A stretch of DNA of 46,128 bases, from NCBI GenBank assembly GCA_021776775.1, contig JAJFFE010000005.1:1-46128 (forward strand). Direction: 5' to 3'. This DNA comes from Planctomycetota bacterium (GTDB lineage: Bacteria > Planctomycetota > UBA8108 > UBA1146 > JAJFFE01). Of the stretch, positions 1 to 8,319 are shown one piece after another (position 1 is the first letter of the stretch; each line of letters begins with the position of its first letter). The notes below the pieces were generated by a model that was not told the DNA's origin, did not search any database, and saw only the letters and a list, made by a program, of their open reading frames with translations. A program made the position numbers and the translations under genes.

Positions 1-104
1 GTTCGCGCGCCCCAAGTGAAGTAGGCGAACGTCGCTTCGCTGAGTAGCGCAACAGCAAAGATCCCGATGAGTAGGTACAGCTGCTGGCGGTCATTCAGGC
101 GCAT
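1..104 (-). CDS. pilO: Type IV pilus assembly protein PilO, N-terminal fragment
   Basis: An ATG at 102-104 opens a frame that runs off the window edge after 34 codons. The visible peptide starts MRLNDRQQLYLLIG and continues as a hydrophobic stretch (about residues 9-32). This fits PilO, which has a short cytoplasmic tail, one inner-membrane helix and then a periplasmic coiled coil and ferredoxin-like domain. The identification rests mainly on context: the start lies 1 bp after the pilN stop, in the standard order pilM-pilN-pilO. PilO pairs with PilN to form the alignment complex of the pilus machine. Only the membrane anchor is visible, so the call is inferred from position rather than from diagnostic residues. 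Confidence 0.75.
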   Translation of the reverse strand, partial: MRLNDRQQLYLLIGIFAVALLSEATFAYFTWGAR

Positions 105-105
105 A

Positions 106-795
106 TTACTTCTTACCCTTCGGATCTTCTTGCGGCTTGTCGAACCGGGGCTTCAGCGCGACTTTGACCTCAGAGTGAAGGCTCCGCGGCTCTTCGTATC
201 CCTCGAGGGTTACGCGTTCGAACGAAATCGGAGCGTACCCGAGAAAGTCACCGAAGAAGTTGTCAGGGAACACACTGTCGTCGACGATCAGACCGCGGGA
301 GATGCTCTTGGAGCCCGCCAACGCGCTTCTGTAATCGGTGATGGTCTGAACTTCGGTGCCCTTGGCATAGCAGTCGAGCGTTAACTCACCGCCGGTCTGC
401 TCAGAGTCCCACTTGTAGTCGGCTTCGTCGAGCGTCGACATGTTGAGCCTGGTCACCCACATATCACGCGGAGTCAGAGACATGAGCTGGTACAGCTTCA
501 AGCCCCAGAACGTTCGACGCGACTTGATCTCAATGATCGCGTTCTCACGATCCTTGTAGAACGCGATGTCCTCGTTCAGTCGATCGACTTCGCTCGCCTC
601 TTCTTCGAGGACTCGAACTTGAAGCTGACGACTCTCGACCTCACGCTCGACGCTGCGGACGTTCATCCACAACATCAGGGCGCCAACACCGACGAGCATC
701 GTCACGGCGACGCCACCGATTAGCGAGAAGAAGACGGCTCGAGGAGTTCTCGCCGCTCGCTGCAGTTCCGGGGGGAGTAGATTGATATTGATCAC
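106..795 (-). CDS. pilN: Type IV pilus assembly protein PilN
   Basis: The 229-residue product begins MININLLPPE. This N-terminal INLLP motif is the cytoplasmic peptide that docks into the groove of PilM. A transmembrane helix follows at about residues 21-43, then a coiled-coil-like segment (about 45-90) and a periplasmic domain. The start is GTG with an AGGTAG-like ribosome site upstream. The gene lies 32 bp after pilM and 1 bp before pilO. Family knowledge: PilN and PilO form inner-membrane heterodimers that link the cytoplasmic PilM ring to PilP and the PilQ secretin. The length is slightly above usual (about 180-210) because of a charged C-terminal tail. The family call is firm. Confidence 0.93.
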   Translation of the reverse strand: MININLLPPELQRAARTPRAVFFSLIGGVAVTMLVGVGALMLWMNVRSVEREVESRQLQVRVLEEEASEVDRLNEDIAFYKDRENAIIEIKSRRTFWGLKLYQLMSLTPRDMWVTRLNMSTLDEADYKWDSEQTGGELTLDCYAKGTEVQTITDYRSALAGSKSISRGLIVDDSVFPDNFFGDFLGYAPISFERVTLEGYEEPRSLHSEVKVALKPRFDKPQEDPKGKK

Positions 796-827
796 TTGGC
801 GTGACTACCTTTCGAATCGATCGCGGT

Positions 828-1862
828 TCACAGCATCAACAGCCGCGCACCGAGGCCGACAGCAATAGGCAGCTGGCCGGCGTAGGACTTCAGATCTTCG
901 ATGTCGATACGATCGCCCTTGAGTTCGAGGTTCTCGGTCGGGTCCCACGACAGGACTTGTCGGTCGAAGACCCGTTCGAACGTCTCTTGCAATCCCGGAG
1001 TTTGAGCGCAACCACCCGAAATCAAGACCTCTCCGACCTCACGGTCGAACTGGTTCTCGAAGTAGTCGAACGACAGATGAATCTCATTGGCGAGATCGTC
1101 GAGCGTCGGCGCGATGGCCTCGCAGATCTCGGATTCTCGGTCGCCCGGGTTGCGTTTGAGTTCCTCGGCTTCGTGGTCGTCGAGGTGGAGTTGACGAGCG
1201 ACACCCTCGGTGAGCTCGTCCCCAGCCAGATACACTTCCCGCGAGAAGTAGGAAGTGTTGCCCCGGAGAATATTGATATTCGTCTTGACCGATCCCACGT
1301 CGACAAGCGCTACGATCTTGTCTTCGTCGTCGACTCGCGGGCTGTTTTGGTTCCTCAACTCGAACGCATTGCCCAGAGCGAATGCGTCGACGTCAATCGC
1401 CAGCGGCGTCAGTCCCGTCTCCTGGATCATGTTGATATGATCCTGAATCAGGTCCTTCTTCACGGCGCAGAGGAGGACTCGCATCTCTTGCTCGCCACTC
1501 GCGGAAGACTCGACGTCTTCGAGCTTCTGACCGTCGATGGAAACTTCGTCGATCTCGAACGGAATGTACTTGTCCGCCTCGTAGCGGAGCGCCCCTTTGA
1601 GCTCTTCGTCATTCATGAGCGGCAGCGTGATATATCGGACGATCACTGAGCGACCCGAGACGGAAGTCACGACGCGGCGGGACTTGATCCCGGCCTCGTG
1701 TAGCATCTCGTTGATTCGAACACCGATGTCTTCTCCGGGTTCGACGCGACAGTGACAGAAACCGGTGATCTTCACCGAGTCGCCGAAATCGGTTAACTCG
1801 ACGGCCTTGATCTCGCTGGCCCCGATATCTAGGCCGACGACGGACTTTCGCTTCCTGAGCAT
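828..1862 (-). CDS. pilM: Type IV pilus assembly ATPase-like protein PilM
   Basis: This is an actin-fold (FtsA/PilM) protein of 344 residues. The N-terminal SVVGLDIGASEIKAVEL segment is the phosphate-1 nucleotide-binding motif. A second motif, IVALVDVGSVKTNINI, lies mid-protein, and LISGGCAQTPGL near the C-terminus is the adenosine motif. PilM binds the PilN N-terminus and forms a cytoplasmic ring in the pilus machine. I chose the ATG at 1862 because the family starts just before GLDIG. A GTG at 1889 would add nine residues with no family counterpart. It is the first gene of pilMNO, and the promoter at 2026-2055 lies about 170 bp upstream. Confidence 0.95.
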   Translation of the reverse strand: MLRKRKSVVGLDIGASEIKAVELTDFGDSVKITGFCHCRVEPGEDIGVRINEMLHEAGIKSRRVVTSVSGRSVIVRYITLPLMNDEELKGALRYEADKYIPFEIDEVSIDGQKLEDVESSASGEQEMRVLLCAVKKDLIQDHINMIQETGLTPLAIDVDAFALGNAFELRNQNSPRVDDEDKIVALVDVGSVKTNINILRGNTSYFSREVYLAGDELTEGVARQLHLDDHEAEELKRNPGDRESEICEAIAPTLDDLANEIHLSFDYFENQFDREVGEVLISGGCAQTPGLQETFERVFDRQVLSWDPTENLELKGDRIDIEDLKSYAGQLPIAVGLGARLLML

Positions 1863-2025
1863 GGCATTCGACCATTCAGCGGCTTGCACCGCGCATACTT
1901 CGTGTCATTGCGCTTCTAGAATGGAGCACAAATGACGGAGTCGGACGTTCTTGATTGGGGCACTAATGAATAGGAAAGCCGTGCCGCATTCGCTACGGGC
2001 AAAGTTCCCGAGGGAAGCCCGATCA

Positions 2026-2055
2026 AGTATAGCTCTACGACCGAAAAACCGTCAA
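2026..2055 (-). promoter_or_regulatory. Sigma-70-type promoter for pilMNO
   Basis: Read on the minus strand, TTGACG (2050-2055) and TATACT (2026-2031) are separated by 18 bp. Each hexamer matches consensus at five of six positions. It sits between the ptsI stop and pilM, pointing at pilM, and predicts a leader of about 160 nt. The -35 box lies almost directly against a GC-rich palindrome at 2057-2068 that follows ptsI. Confidence 0.6.
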
Positions 2056-2056
2056 A

Positions 2057-2068
2057 TCGCCGCGGCGA
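2057..2068. terminator. Possible terminator of the PTS operon (GC palindrome)
   Basis: TCGCCGCGGCGA is a perfect 12-bp palindrome 5 bp after the ptsI stop codon. On the minus strand it is followed by TTTGACGGTTTTT. The stem is short and the T-run is interrupted, so this is a weak terminator candidate. It abuts the -35 box of the pilM promoter. Confidence 0.35.
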
Positions 2069-2073
2069 GATCA

Positions 2074-3813
2074 CTACCAGACGTAGCCGATATCCGGCAA
2101 GTTTTGCCGGCTCCAATCGCGGAGTTCGCGTGTCACGGCAAAGCCGTCGCACATCGCCAAGCAACGGTCGGCAAGCCGAGCCGCCTCGTTGACTTGGATC
2201 GAGCGAATGACCTGTTTGACCTCGGGGATTCGCTGCGGAGTTACGCTCAGGCAGCGAAAGCCGAGCCCAACGAGCAACGGGAGGAATAGCGGCTCCGCCC
2301 CCATTTCTCCGCAAAGCGAGACATCGATTTCGCTCTTCTCGGCGGCGTCCAAAGTTTGGACCAAGAGGCGAAGCACCGCCGGATGGACCGGATCGTACAG
2401 CTCGGCGACATGCTCATTGGTCCGGTCGACGGCCAGCGAGTACTGAATCAAGTCGTTGGTTCCCACCGAGAAGAACTTCACGCGCGAGGCGAACATGTCC
2501 GCGGTGATCGCCGCCGACGGTACCTCGACCATCATGCCAATCTCGATGTCTGGATCGTACGCGATCCCCTCGGACTGGAGCTCCTCACACACCTGCTCGA
2601 TCATGTGCTGCGCCTTCTCGAGCTCCGAGACGGCTCCGATCATTGGGATCATGAGTTTTACTCGGCCCAACGCAGAGGCGCGTAAGATGGCACGCAGTTG
2701 TACTCGGAACACGTCGGGGCGCGAAAAACAGTAGCGAATCGAGCGACAACCGAGAAACGGGTTCTCTTCATTGAACGCAAACTCGTCTGTCGACTTGTCT
2801 CCGCCGAGGTCGAGGGTTCGGATCGTGAGCGGCTGGTCACCGAGTTCCCGGAGCACGGCCCGATAATGATTGAAGTGAAACTCCTCGTCGGGACGCGCCG
2901 AGTCGAGATGGATGAACTCTGTTCGAAAGAGCCCAATCCCGGCCGCTCCGAGACTCACCGCGCTGTGCACTTCTTGGGGGAGCTCGATGTTCGCTTTGAC
3001 GTCGATCGAGTAGCCGTCGATCGTTTCGGAGACGAGACCGATTTGCTTCTTGAGCCGTATCGCGACCCGCTCGACGTCTTGAACTTTGTCTCGGTACTCG
3101 GCCAACGTTCGTTTGTCGGGATCGAGAATCACGACCCCGCGGAAGCCGTCGATGATGACCACGTCGCCACCAGCGACGGAGGTCGAGATGTTCTCCAAAG
3201 CGACGACAGCCGGTATGCCAAGCGCTCGAGCCATGATCGCGGTGTGCGAGGTCTTGCCGCCGACGTCGGTCGCGAAGCCGGTGACGAGCTTCGGATCCAA
3301 ACTCGCGGCCTGCGAGGGGGTCAGGTTCCTCGCGATCAGCACGACCGACTCTTCGAGGGTCTGGAGCGTTTCGACTCGACCACCGAGCAGGGTGTTCAGA
3401 ATCAAGCGCTCGATGTCGTAGAGATCGTGGATCCTCTCCGCAATGATCGGAGAATCCATGCTCTGCAGCTGCTTGATATAGCGATTGAGAACCCGAGACA
3501 CTGCGTATTCGGCGGTGTACTGGTTCTCTCGGATCCCCTTCTGGATCTCGCTCTGAAGAATCGAGTCACGCAGCAGCTGATGGTGAATCTCGAGGATCTG
3601 TGAGGCGACACCGATCTTCTTGCCAACCTTCTTGATCTCACGAGCGAGATTTTTTTCGGCAAGGACGATGGCACACTCGAACCGCGCCAGCTCGGGATCG
3701 ATTTCTTCCTTCTCGATGAATCGTTGGGGAATGCGAATCTCTTCGGTATCGAGGACGAATACCTGACCGATCACGATTCCCGGTGAAACGGGAATTCCTT
3801 TCTTCAGCTCCAT
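2074..3813 (-). CDS. ptsI: Phosphoenolpyruvate-protein phosphotransferase (PTS enzyme I)
   Basis: Enzyme I takes phosphate from phosphoenolpyruvate and passes it to HPr. The 579-residue length is typical of the family. The N-terminal segment GIPVSPGIVIGQVF is the usual EI start. The phosphorylated histidine is His190, in GGKTSHTAIMARALGIP. The C-terminal PEP-binding barrel contains TRTEF-like (GLFRTEFIHL), GTNDLIQY and the active-site CGEMG motif. The ATG has a strong AGGAGG ribosome site 4 nt upstream. It is the last gene of the hpf-ptsN-yvcK-ptsH-ptsI operon, 79 bp after ptsH. No sugar permease (EIIBC) is nearby, so the chain probably serves regulation through PtsN rather than sugar uptake. 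Confidence 0.96.
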   Translation of the reverse strand: MELKKGIPVSPGIVIGQVFVLDTEEIRIPQRFIEKEEIDPELARFECAIVLAEKNLAREIKKVGKKIGVASQILEIHHQLLRDSILQSEIQKGIRENQYTAEYAVSRVLNRYIKQLQSMDSPIIAERIHDLYDIERLILNTLLGGRVETLQTLEESVVLIARNLTPSQAASLDPKLVTGFATDVGGKTSHTAIMARALGIPAVVALENISTSVAGGDVVIIDGFRGVVILDPDKRTLAEYRDKVQDVERVAIRLKKQIGLVSETIDGYSIDVKANIELPQEVHSAVSLGAAGIGLFRTEFIHLDSARPDEEFHFNHYRAVLRELGDQPLTIRTLDLGGDKSTDEFAFNEENPFLGCRSIRYCFSRPDVFRVQLRAILRASALGRVKLMIPMIGAVSELEKAQHMIEQVCEELQSEGIAYDPDIEIGMMVEVPSAAITADMFASRVKFFSVGTNDLIQYSLAVDRTNEHVAELYDPVHPAVLRLLVQTLDAAEKSEIDVSLCGEMGAEPLFLPLLVGLGFRCLSVTPQRIPEVKQVIRSIQVNEAARLADRCLAMCDGFAVTRELRDWSRQNLPDIGYVW

Positions 3814-3892
3814 AGGTCCTCCTCTCCCGATACCTTGCCGACCGAACCAATGTTGCGAAGAACCGAACCTCCGCCCCTCGAAGCTGCGCGAA

Positions 3893-4165
3893 CTAGACGC
3901 CGTCGAAATTTCGGCGAACGAGGTCGAGGAGGGCCGTCAAACACTCCTCGCAGTCCGGCCCGGAGACGCGAATGTGCAACTCGTGTCCAATCTCCACACC
4001 GAGGGTCAAGCACCCGAGGACGCTCTTGCCGTCGATCTCGTTGACGCCATCGCGAGAGATCATCACTTCGGATTGAAAGCGTTGTGCGATCTCGACGAAC
4101 TTCGTCGACGCACGCGCGTGCATTCCGGAGACGTGGGTGATGGTCACGACCTCTTTCGCTTCCAA
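3893..4165 (-). CDS. ptsH: HPr-family phosphocarrier protein
   Basis: A 90-residue HPr. His16, in SGMHARAST, is the site phosphorylated by enzyme I. Ser48, in DGKSVLGCLTLG, matches the serine (Ser46 in Firmicutes) used by HPr kinase. The usual HARPA motif reads HARAS here, so the proline after the active-site arginine is replaced by alanine. The start is TTG with a GGGGAGA ribosome site 6 nt upstream. The gene begins 2 bp after the yvcK stop. The yvcK-HPr pairing is like yvcK-whiA-crh in Firmicutes, but Crh lacks the active histidine and this protein keeps it. It presumably relays phosphate between PtsI and PtsN. No hprK is visible in the window. Confidence 0.92.
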   Translation of the reverse strand: MEAKEVVTITHVSGMHARASTKFVEIAQRFQSEVMISRDGVNEIDGKSVLGCLTLGVEIGHELHIRVSGPDCEECLTALLDLVRRNFDGV

Positions 4166-4167
4166 CG

Positions 4168-5184
4168 CTATCTCCCCCTCGCGCCAGTGTGGTCGCGCGA
4201 TGATTCCGCGTCACACTCTCTCAGAAAACTCTTCACCAGGGCATCGGCCAACCGCTCGGCATGATGGCGAATCACGCTCGATCCGGATACCTCCCACGAC
4301 GAACGGTCGACGAAATCACCCGTGACGACTCTCAAACCCCGCTCCACGAGAACTTGGTCGTCCCCCACAACCAGGGTTGCACCTCCGAGTTGGTACCGGT
4401 CCCGAACATCGTCTGGAATTTCACCGACGTTTCGAACAACCCCGGTCAAGAAGGAATCCTTGCCGTGAGACTCGAGCGCATCGAGGTGGCCGGTGAGATC
4501 GAGATGATCGGTTTCCCCAGGCTGGGTCATGATATTGGCAACGTAGACCTTCTCACAGTCGTTCGCCCGAACCGCTTCCGCGATACCGGGAACGAGTAGA
4601 TTAGGAACAACGCTGGTGAAGAGACTTCCCGGGCCGAATACGATCAAGTCCGCTTCCGCGATCGCCGCGAGGACGTCGTCGGCCGCTTGGCCGACTCTAG
4701 GCCTGATCGCGACAGACTTGATAGGCTTGCCTGAAGCGGAAACCTGGACCTCACCGGTCGACTTCGTCCCGTCGGTGTGAGTCGCCACCAAGGAAACTTT
4801 GTGGCCGGTAGCGGGTAGGACCCGGCCACGTACTTCCAGAAGGCGGTTGAGTTCTCGGACCGCGGTGTCGAAGCTACCGGTGACTCGGGTCAGGGCGGTG
4901 AGGAACAGATTACCAAAACTGTGACCGTCGAGTTCAGACTCGGTGAATCGATACTGCATCAACCGAGTCAGAAGAGGCTCACCGTCCGAGAGAGCCACCA
5001 GGCAGTTACGAATGTCCCCCGGTGGCACCATGTCGAACTCTTTGCGGAGCCGTCCCGACGAGCCACCGTTGTCAGTGACCGTGACGATTGCAGTGATTCG
5101 GGAGCTATGCGCCCTGAGACCGCTCAGAAGACAGGACATCCCCGTACCGCCGCCGAATGCGACGATCGCCGAGTCAGGCGCCAT
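4168..5184 (-). CDS. yvcK: Gluconeogenesis factor YvcK/GlmR family (CofD-like fold)
   Basis: A 338-residue protein with the glycine-rich N-terminal motif [17 protein letters not shown] and [13 protein letters not shown], both diagnostic of YvcK/GlmR. Further family motifs are [22 protein letters not shown] and [17 protein letters not shown]. In Firmicutes this protein binds UDP-GlcNAc, supports growth on gluconeogenic carbon sources and stimulates cell-wall precursor synthesis through GlmS. It overlaps the end of ptsN by 11 bp and is followed directly by ptsH. A role linking carbon status (PTS phosphorylation) to envelope precursor supply is inferred from the family and this context. rapZ, its usual neighbour in Firmicutes, is absent. 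Confidence 0.93.
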   Translation of the reverse strand: MAPDSAIVAFGGGTGMSCLLSGLRAHSSRITAIVTVTDNGGSSGRLRKEFDMVPPGDIRNCLVALSDGEPLLTRLMQYRFTESELDGHSFGNLFLTALTRVTGSFDTAVRELNRLLEVRGRVLPATGHKVSLVATHTDGTKSTGEVQVSASGKPIKSVAIRPRVGQAADDVLAAIAEADLIVFGPGSLFTSVVPNLLVPGIAEAVRANDCEKVYVANIMTQPGETDHLDLTGHLDALESHGKDSFLTGVVRNVGEIPDDVRDRYQLGGATLVVGDDQVLVERGLRVVTGDFVDRSSWEVSGSSVIRHHAERLADALVKSFLRECDAESSRDHTGARGR

Positions 5185-5656
5185 CGATTTCCTGAAGGAT
5201 GCCCTGCATGCGTCCGAAGTTCGAGGCGCCGAGAAGGAAGTCCACCGACTTCTTGTCCCGGCTCAGCCGGACAATCTTCTTCATCACCTGAATGTGGGCT
5301 GATTCCTGACCCTCGGGCGTGAGGATCATAAAAAAGAGTCGCGCTGGCTGGCCGTCTGGGGCCCCCCACTCGACGCCTTCGGCCGAACGGCCGACCGCGC
5401 CAATCACCGAATCGGTGTACGAACACCCCTTCATGTGAGGGATCGCAACACCATTACCAAGCCCAGTCGTGGCCTCACGCTCCCGCGTCAACACGGACTT
5501 CTTGACCACCTCGATCGCGGCCTCGTCGAGTCCGATCGACTCGGATAGTACTTCCAACAATTCGTGGATGATCCGGTCGGCGCTGAGTCCCTGAAGATCA
5601 GGGACTCGGTGCTCCTCGGCCAATGCTTGGGTCAGCGCGATCTCTTGCGAGCTCAA
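5174..5656 (-). CDS. ptsN: PTS EIIA domain protein, nitrogen-type (PtsN/EIIA-Ntr)
   Basis: A single-domain EIIA of the fructose/nitrogen type, 160 residues. The phospho-accepting residue is His74 in GLGNGVAIPHMKG. The TREREATTGLGNG segment before it and LTPEGQESAHIQVMKKI after it are typical. There are no EIIB or EIIC domains, so it is a regulatory output of the PTS rather than a sugar transporter part. The start is TTG, overlapping the hpf stop as TTGA, with GGAG 8 nt upstream. Known PtsN proteins control potassium transport, sensor kinases or metabolic enzymes by their phosphorylation state. The target here is unknown. Confidence 0.92.
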   Translation of the reverse strand: MSSQEIALTQALAEEHRVPDLQGLSADRIIHELLEVLSESIGLDEAAIEVVKKSVLTREREATTGLGNGVAIPHMKGCSYTDSVIGAVGRSAEGVEWGAPDGQPARLFFMILTPEGQESAHIQVMKKIVRLSRDKKSVDFLLGASNFGRMQGILQEIDGA

Positions 5657-6039
5657 TCCGGAAACTCCGTCTTGTCGACGACTTCTTGATAGGACTCCAA
5701 ATTGTCTTCGGGGTCCGCTTCGGTCGGGACGCTAACGCCCTCCCCACGGTGATGATTTCGCAACTTCTCTTTGTGTTTGGTGAGGCTACGCTCCGCGCGA
5801 TCGAGAACGAGATCAATCGCTGCGTTCATTTGCTCGTGCTCGCAATGAACCGCGATCTTTTCACCCTTCGCCACCGACATGACGATTTCGGCCCACTTGT
5901 TCTGGCCTTCGGTGGCAAGGATGACCTCGATACCCTGCACGCCGTCAAAGAACTTGGTCAGGCGATCGGCCTTTTCACGGGCGTAACGCTTCATACCATC
6001 GGTGATGCTGTCGTTGCGAACGGTGACTTGAACAACCAC
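5653..6039 (-). CDS. hpf: Ribosome hibernation promoting factor (HPF/RaiA family)
   Basis: The product of about 128 residues contains the HPF pattern: VTVRNDSITDGMKRYAREKADRL, then FDGVQGIEVIL, then EHEQMNAAIDLVLDRAERSLTKHKEKL. It binds the decoding centre of stalled ribosomes in stationary phase and has the short form without a dimerising C-terminal domain. I chose the GTG at 6039 because AAGGAG lies 9 nt upstream and the family begins here. The frame stays open to 6243, but that stretch contains the operon promoter and has no HPF-like residues. It is the first gene of the operon and overlaps ptsN by 4 bp. The hpf-ptsN pair is normally found after rpoN; no rpoN is seen here. Confidence 0.9.
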   Translation of the reverse strand: MVVQVTVRNDSITDGMKRYAREKADRLTKFFDGVQGIEVILATEGQNKWAEIVMSVAKGEKIAVHCEHEQMNAAIDLVLDRAERSLTKHKEKLRNHHRGEGVSVPTEADPEDNLESYQEVVDKTEFPD

Positions 6040-6519
6040 GGGTCGCTTCTCCTTCTCTGCGCTCGCGCGACCGGCGACCACCGAAGCTCTCAGCAGCGGC
6101 GGACCCACCAGAGTTGAAGCGAGCGTCGAATAGATAACACAGGCCGCGCTCACACCACAATCGGAACCGACCACGCCGGTCGTCCGACAGGTGATCACGG
6201 CCGCCCACAACAAGATTATATATCGTCGACACTTAAGGAGCAATGTAGTGGGCTCGCCCGAAGAGCGAAAACAGAGGCGGACAAAAGGGATTACGCAGAT
6301 CGACTCGTCGGGTCGGCGACGCCGAACGAACGTTCAAGGGAGGCGAGCCGGCCGCGGTTTATCGGAAGTTAGGCCTTCGAGAAGGGGCGACGCAGGAACT
6401 CCCGGAAAGCGCACCCTGCGCGGCTTCGCTTTGTGAATGATCCGGGCCAGCTGAATGGACGCAATGGACAAAGTCCAGACTCTCGCCCCCCCTGTCCCGA
6501 ACGTCACTTACGACACGGC
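6040..6519. other. 480-bp non-coding interval between truA and hpf
   Basis: It contains the hpf promoter (6215-6243) and the leader, plus downstream sequence of truA. Two small hairpins can be drawn: CCTT/AAGG around 6374-6385, and CGCAGG/CCTGCG joining 6391-6396 with 6415-6420. I tested it by eye for RNase P RNA, SRP RNA and tmRNA signatures and did not find them. No convincing coding frame is present. Confidence 0.5.
6215..6243 (-). promoter_or_regulatory. Sigma-70-type promoter of hpf-ptsN-yvcK-ptsH-ptsI
   Basis: On the minus strand, an exact TATAAT (6215-6220) lies 17 bp downstream of TTGCTC (6238-6243). This is the best -10 box noticed in the window. It predicts transcription starting near 6208 and a leader of about 170 nt before the hpf GTG. 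It also argues against translation from the upstream end of the open frame at 6243. Confidence 0.7.
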
Positions 6520-7341
6520 CTAGCGCGCGAGCACGGAGCCGTCGCCAATCTCGAGCGGCGGGTCACCCGGGTAACGAATGTCCATCAAGAACAAGCCCTG
6601 CGGCGGAGCCGTCTGACCGGCCAGCTGGCGATCCCCCGCCGCGATCAACTCCGAGATAGATTCGACCCGTCGTCGACCAATTCCGATCTGAATCATGGTC
6701 CCGACGATATTTCTCACCATCTTGTAGAGAAACCCGTTGCCGATCACTTGGAACACGAGGCGGTCGCCCCGTCGTATCCAAGTCGCGGCTTGGATTGTCC
6801 GCGTGAAACTAACGGGAGGATCATTGCTCGCGTTGCGGAACACATCGAAGTCATGGGTTCCGAGCAAGAGATCGGCGGCCGCCTGCATGGCCACGTCGTC
6901 GAGCGGCTTCGGATACCACCACTGCAGATCCTGTTCGAACGGAGACGGGACACGGCCGTTGTCGACGCGATAGAGATACCGTTTCTGAATCGCGTCGAAG
7001 ACGGGAGAAAACTCGGCATCGACTTCGACCATCGAGCGGATGGCAATGTCGTCGGGAGTGATCGCATTGAGCGCACGAGCGACGGTCTCGGCATCGAGTC
7101 CAGTCGTCATGCGAATCCGGCAGCACTGCCCGACCGCGTGAACCCCGGTATCTGTGCGTGAGGCTCCCGCGGTCTCGATCGGCCCGCTCGAGACTTGTCG
7201 CGCAGCATCGCGAATCTCTTCCTCGACGGAACGCGCGTTCGGCTGATACTGCCAACCGCTATACGCTGCGCCGTGATAGCTCACGACGGCGTTGAAGTAT
7301 CGAACCGCCGGAGATCCCACGTCCGGTTCGCTCCCGCCCAT
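6520..7341 (-). CDS. truA: tRNA pseudouridine(38-40) synthase TruA
   Basis: TruA converts uridines 38-40 of the tRNA anticodon arm to pseudouridine. The catalytic aspartate is Asp64 in the GASRTDTGVHAVGQ motif (family form R-T-D-x-G-V-H-A). Other family marks are YHGAAYSGWQYQPN near the start, FDAIQKRYLYRV in the middle, and NGFLYKMVRNIVGT and QTAPPQGLFLMDI at the end. The 273-residue length is typical. It starts with ATG 6 bp after asd and is the last gene of the thrS-smORF-asd-truA operon. Confidence 0.95.
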   Translation of the reverse strand: MGGSEPDVGSPAVRYFNAVVSYHGAAYSGWQYQPNARSVEEEIRDAARQVSSGPIETAGASRTDTGVHAVGQCCRIRMTTGLDAETVARALNAITPDDIAIRSMVEVDAEFSPVFDAIQKRYLYRVDNGRVPSPFEQDLQWWYPKPLDDVAMQAAADLLLGTHDFDVFRNASNDPPVSFTRTIQAATWIRRGDRLVFQVIGNGFLYKMVRNIVGTMIQIGIGRRRVESISELIAAGDRQLAGQTAPPQGLFLMDIRYPGDPPLEIGDGSVLAR

Positions 7342-7347
7342 CGAAGC

Positions 7348-8319
7348 TTACCCCGCCCACGCTCGAGCGATGTCGACTGCGTTCGAGGCCGCTCCTTTGA
7401 GGAGTTGATCGCCCACAACCCACAATTGAATGGTATCGGGCCGCGGCTGTCGAACGCGCCCCACCGCGACGCCTTGCGATCCCGCGAGCGGCTTCGGCAT
7501 GGGCGGAGCAAGCGGATCTTCCTGCAACGTGACACCGGGGGCCGACCGCAAGGCGTCTCGAACGGCCTCGAGGTCAACCGGGCCGTCAAAGCGCAAGGTC
7601 ACCGCCTCTGAGTGACACCGCTCCACGGGGACTCGCACGCAAGTGACGTCGAGTCGGAGGTCTGGCCAATCCAAGATCTTCCTCGACTCGCGGATCATCT
7701 TCAGCTCCTCCGCCGTCGCGCCACTCTCCTCGTCGACCTCTCCGATGAGCGGAAACAGATTGCCGTCGATCGGATACGGAAACGGATTTCCCGCGACGAA
7801 CGCACCCCCGGATTTTTCTCGCTCGAGCGCCTCTGGCCCCGCCCGTCCGGCCCCCGAAACCGCCTGGTATGTCGAGACGGTGACATCGAACGACCCAAAC
7901 ACGCGAAGGGGATGGATCGCCAACAGAAGAATGATCGTGGAGCAGTTCGGATTCGCGATGATGCCCGCCCCTTGGGGAATCTGGGCGGCATTGATCTCCG
8001 GTACGACCAACGGCACTCCGTCCGCGAGACGAAACGCGCTGGAGTTGTCGATGACCACAGCTCCCGCCTCGACGAACTTCGGAGCCCACTCACGGGAGAC
8101 GTCGCCGCTCGCCGCGAAGAGCGCGACGTCGACCCCTTCGAAAGAGTCTTCCCACAAGACGCAGCAGCGGACGGTCGACGATCCGAACTCCAGCGCGGTT
8201 CCGCGCGATCGAGCGGACGCGAATACCTGGGGAGGCTCATCGCCAAGCGGATGCTCGGCGAGCAACTTCAACATCTCGCGACCTACCGCGCCCCCGGCCC
8301 CGACAATTGCAACTTTCAT
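7348..8319 (-). CDS. asd: Aspartate-semialdehyde dehydrogenase
   Basis: Asd reduces aspartyl phosphate to aspartate semialdehyde, the branch point to lysine/diaminopimelate, threonine and methionine. The N-terminal MKVAIVGAGGAVGREML is the NADP-binding loop. The catalytic cysteine is Cys126 in IANPNCSTI. Other motifs are IDNSSAFR and the C-terminal RVPVERCHSEAV with the active-site histidine. The ATG at 8319 has GGGAGG upstream and matches the family start. The frame is open to 8400, but that part overlaps the upstream small ORF in another frame. The ATG overlaps that ORF's stop (ATGA), implying translational coupling. Length is 323 residues. Confidence 0.95.
   Translation of the reverse strand: MKVAIVGAGGAVGREMLKLLAEHPLGDEPPQVFASARSRGTALEFGSSTVRCCVLWEDSFEGVDVALFAASGDVSREWAPKFVEAGAVVIDNSSAFRLADGVPLVVPEINAAQIPQGAGIIANPNCSTIILLLAIHPLRVFGSFDVTVSTYQAVSGAGRAGPEALEREKSGGAFVAGNPFPYPIDGNLFPLIGEVDEESGATAEELKMIRESRKILDWPDLRLDVTCVRVPVERCHSEAVTLRFDGPVDLEAVRDALRSAPGVTLQEDPLAPPMPKPLAGSQGVAVGRVRQPRPDTIQLWVVGDQLLKGAASNAVDIARAWAG

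Noticed and set aside
6040..6243. A 68-residue N-terminal extension of HPF
   Set aside because: It covers the TATAAT promoter, has no family similarity, and a GTG with a strong AAGGAG site begins the real gene.
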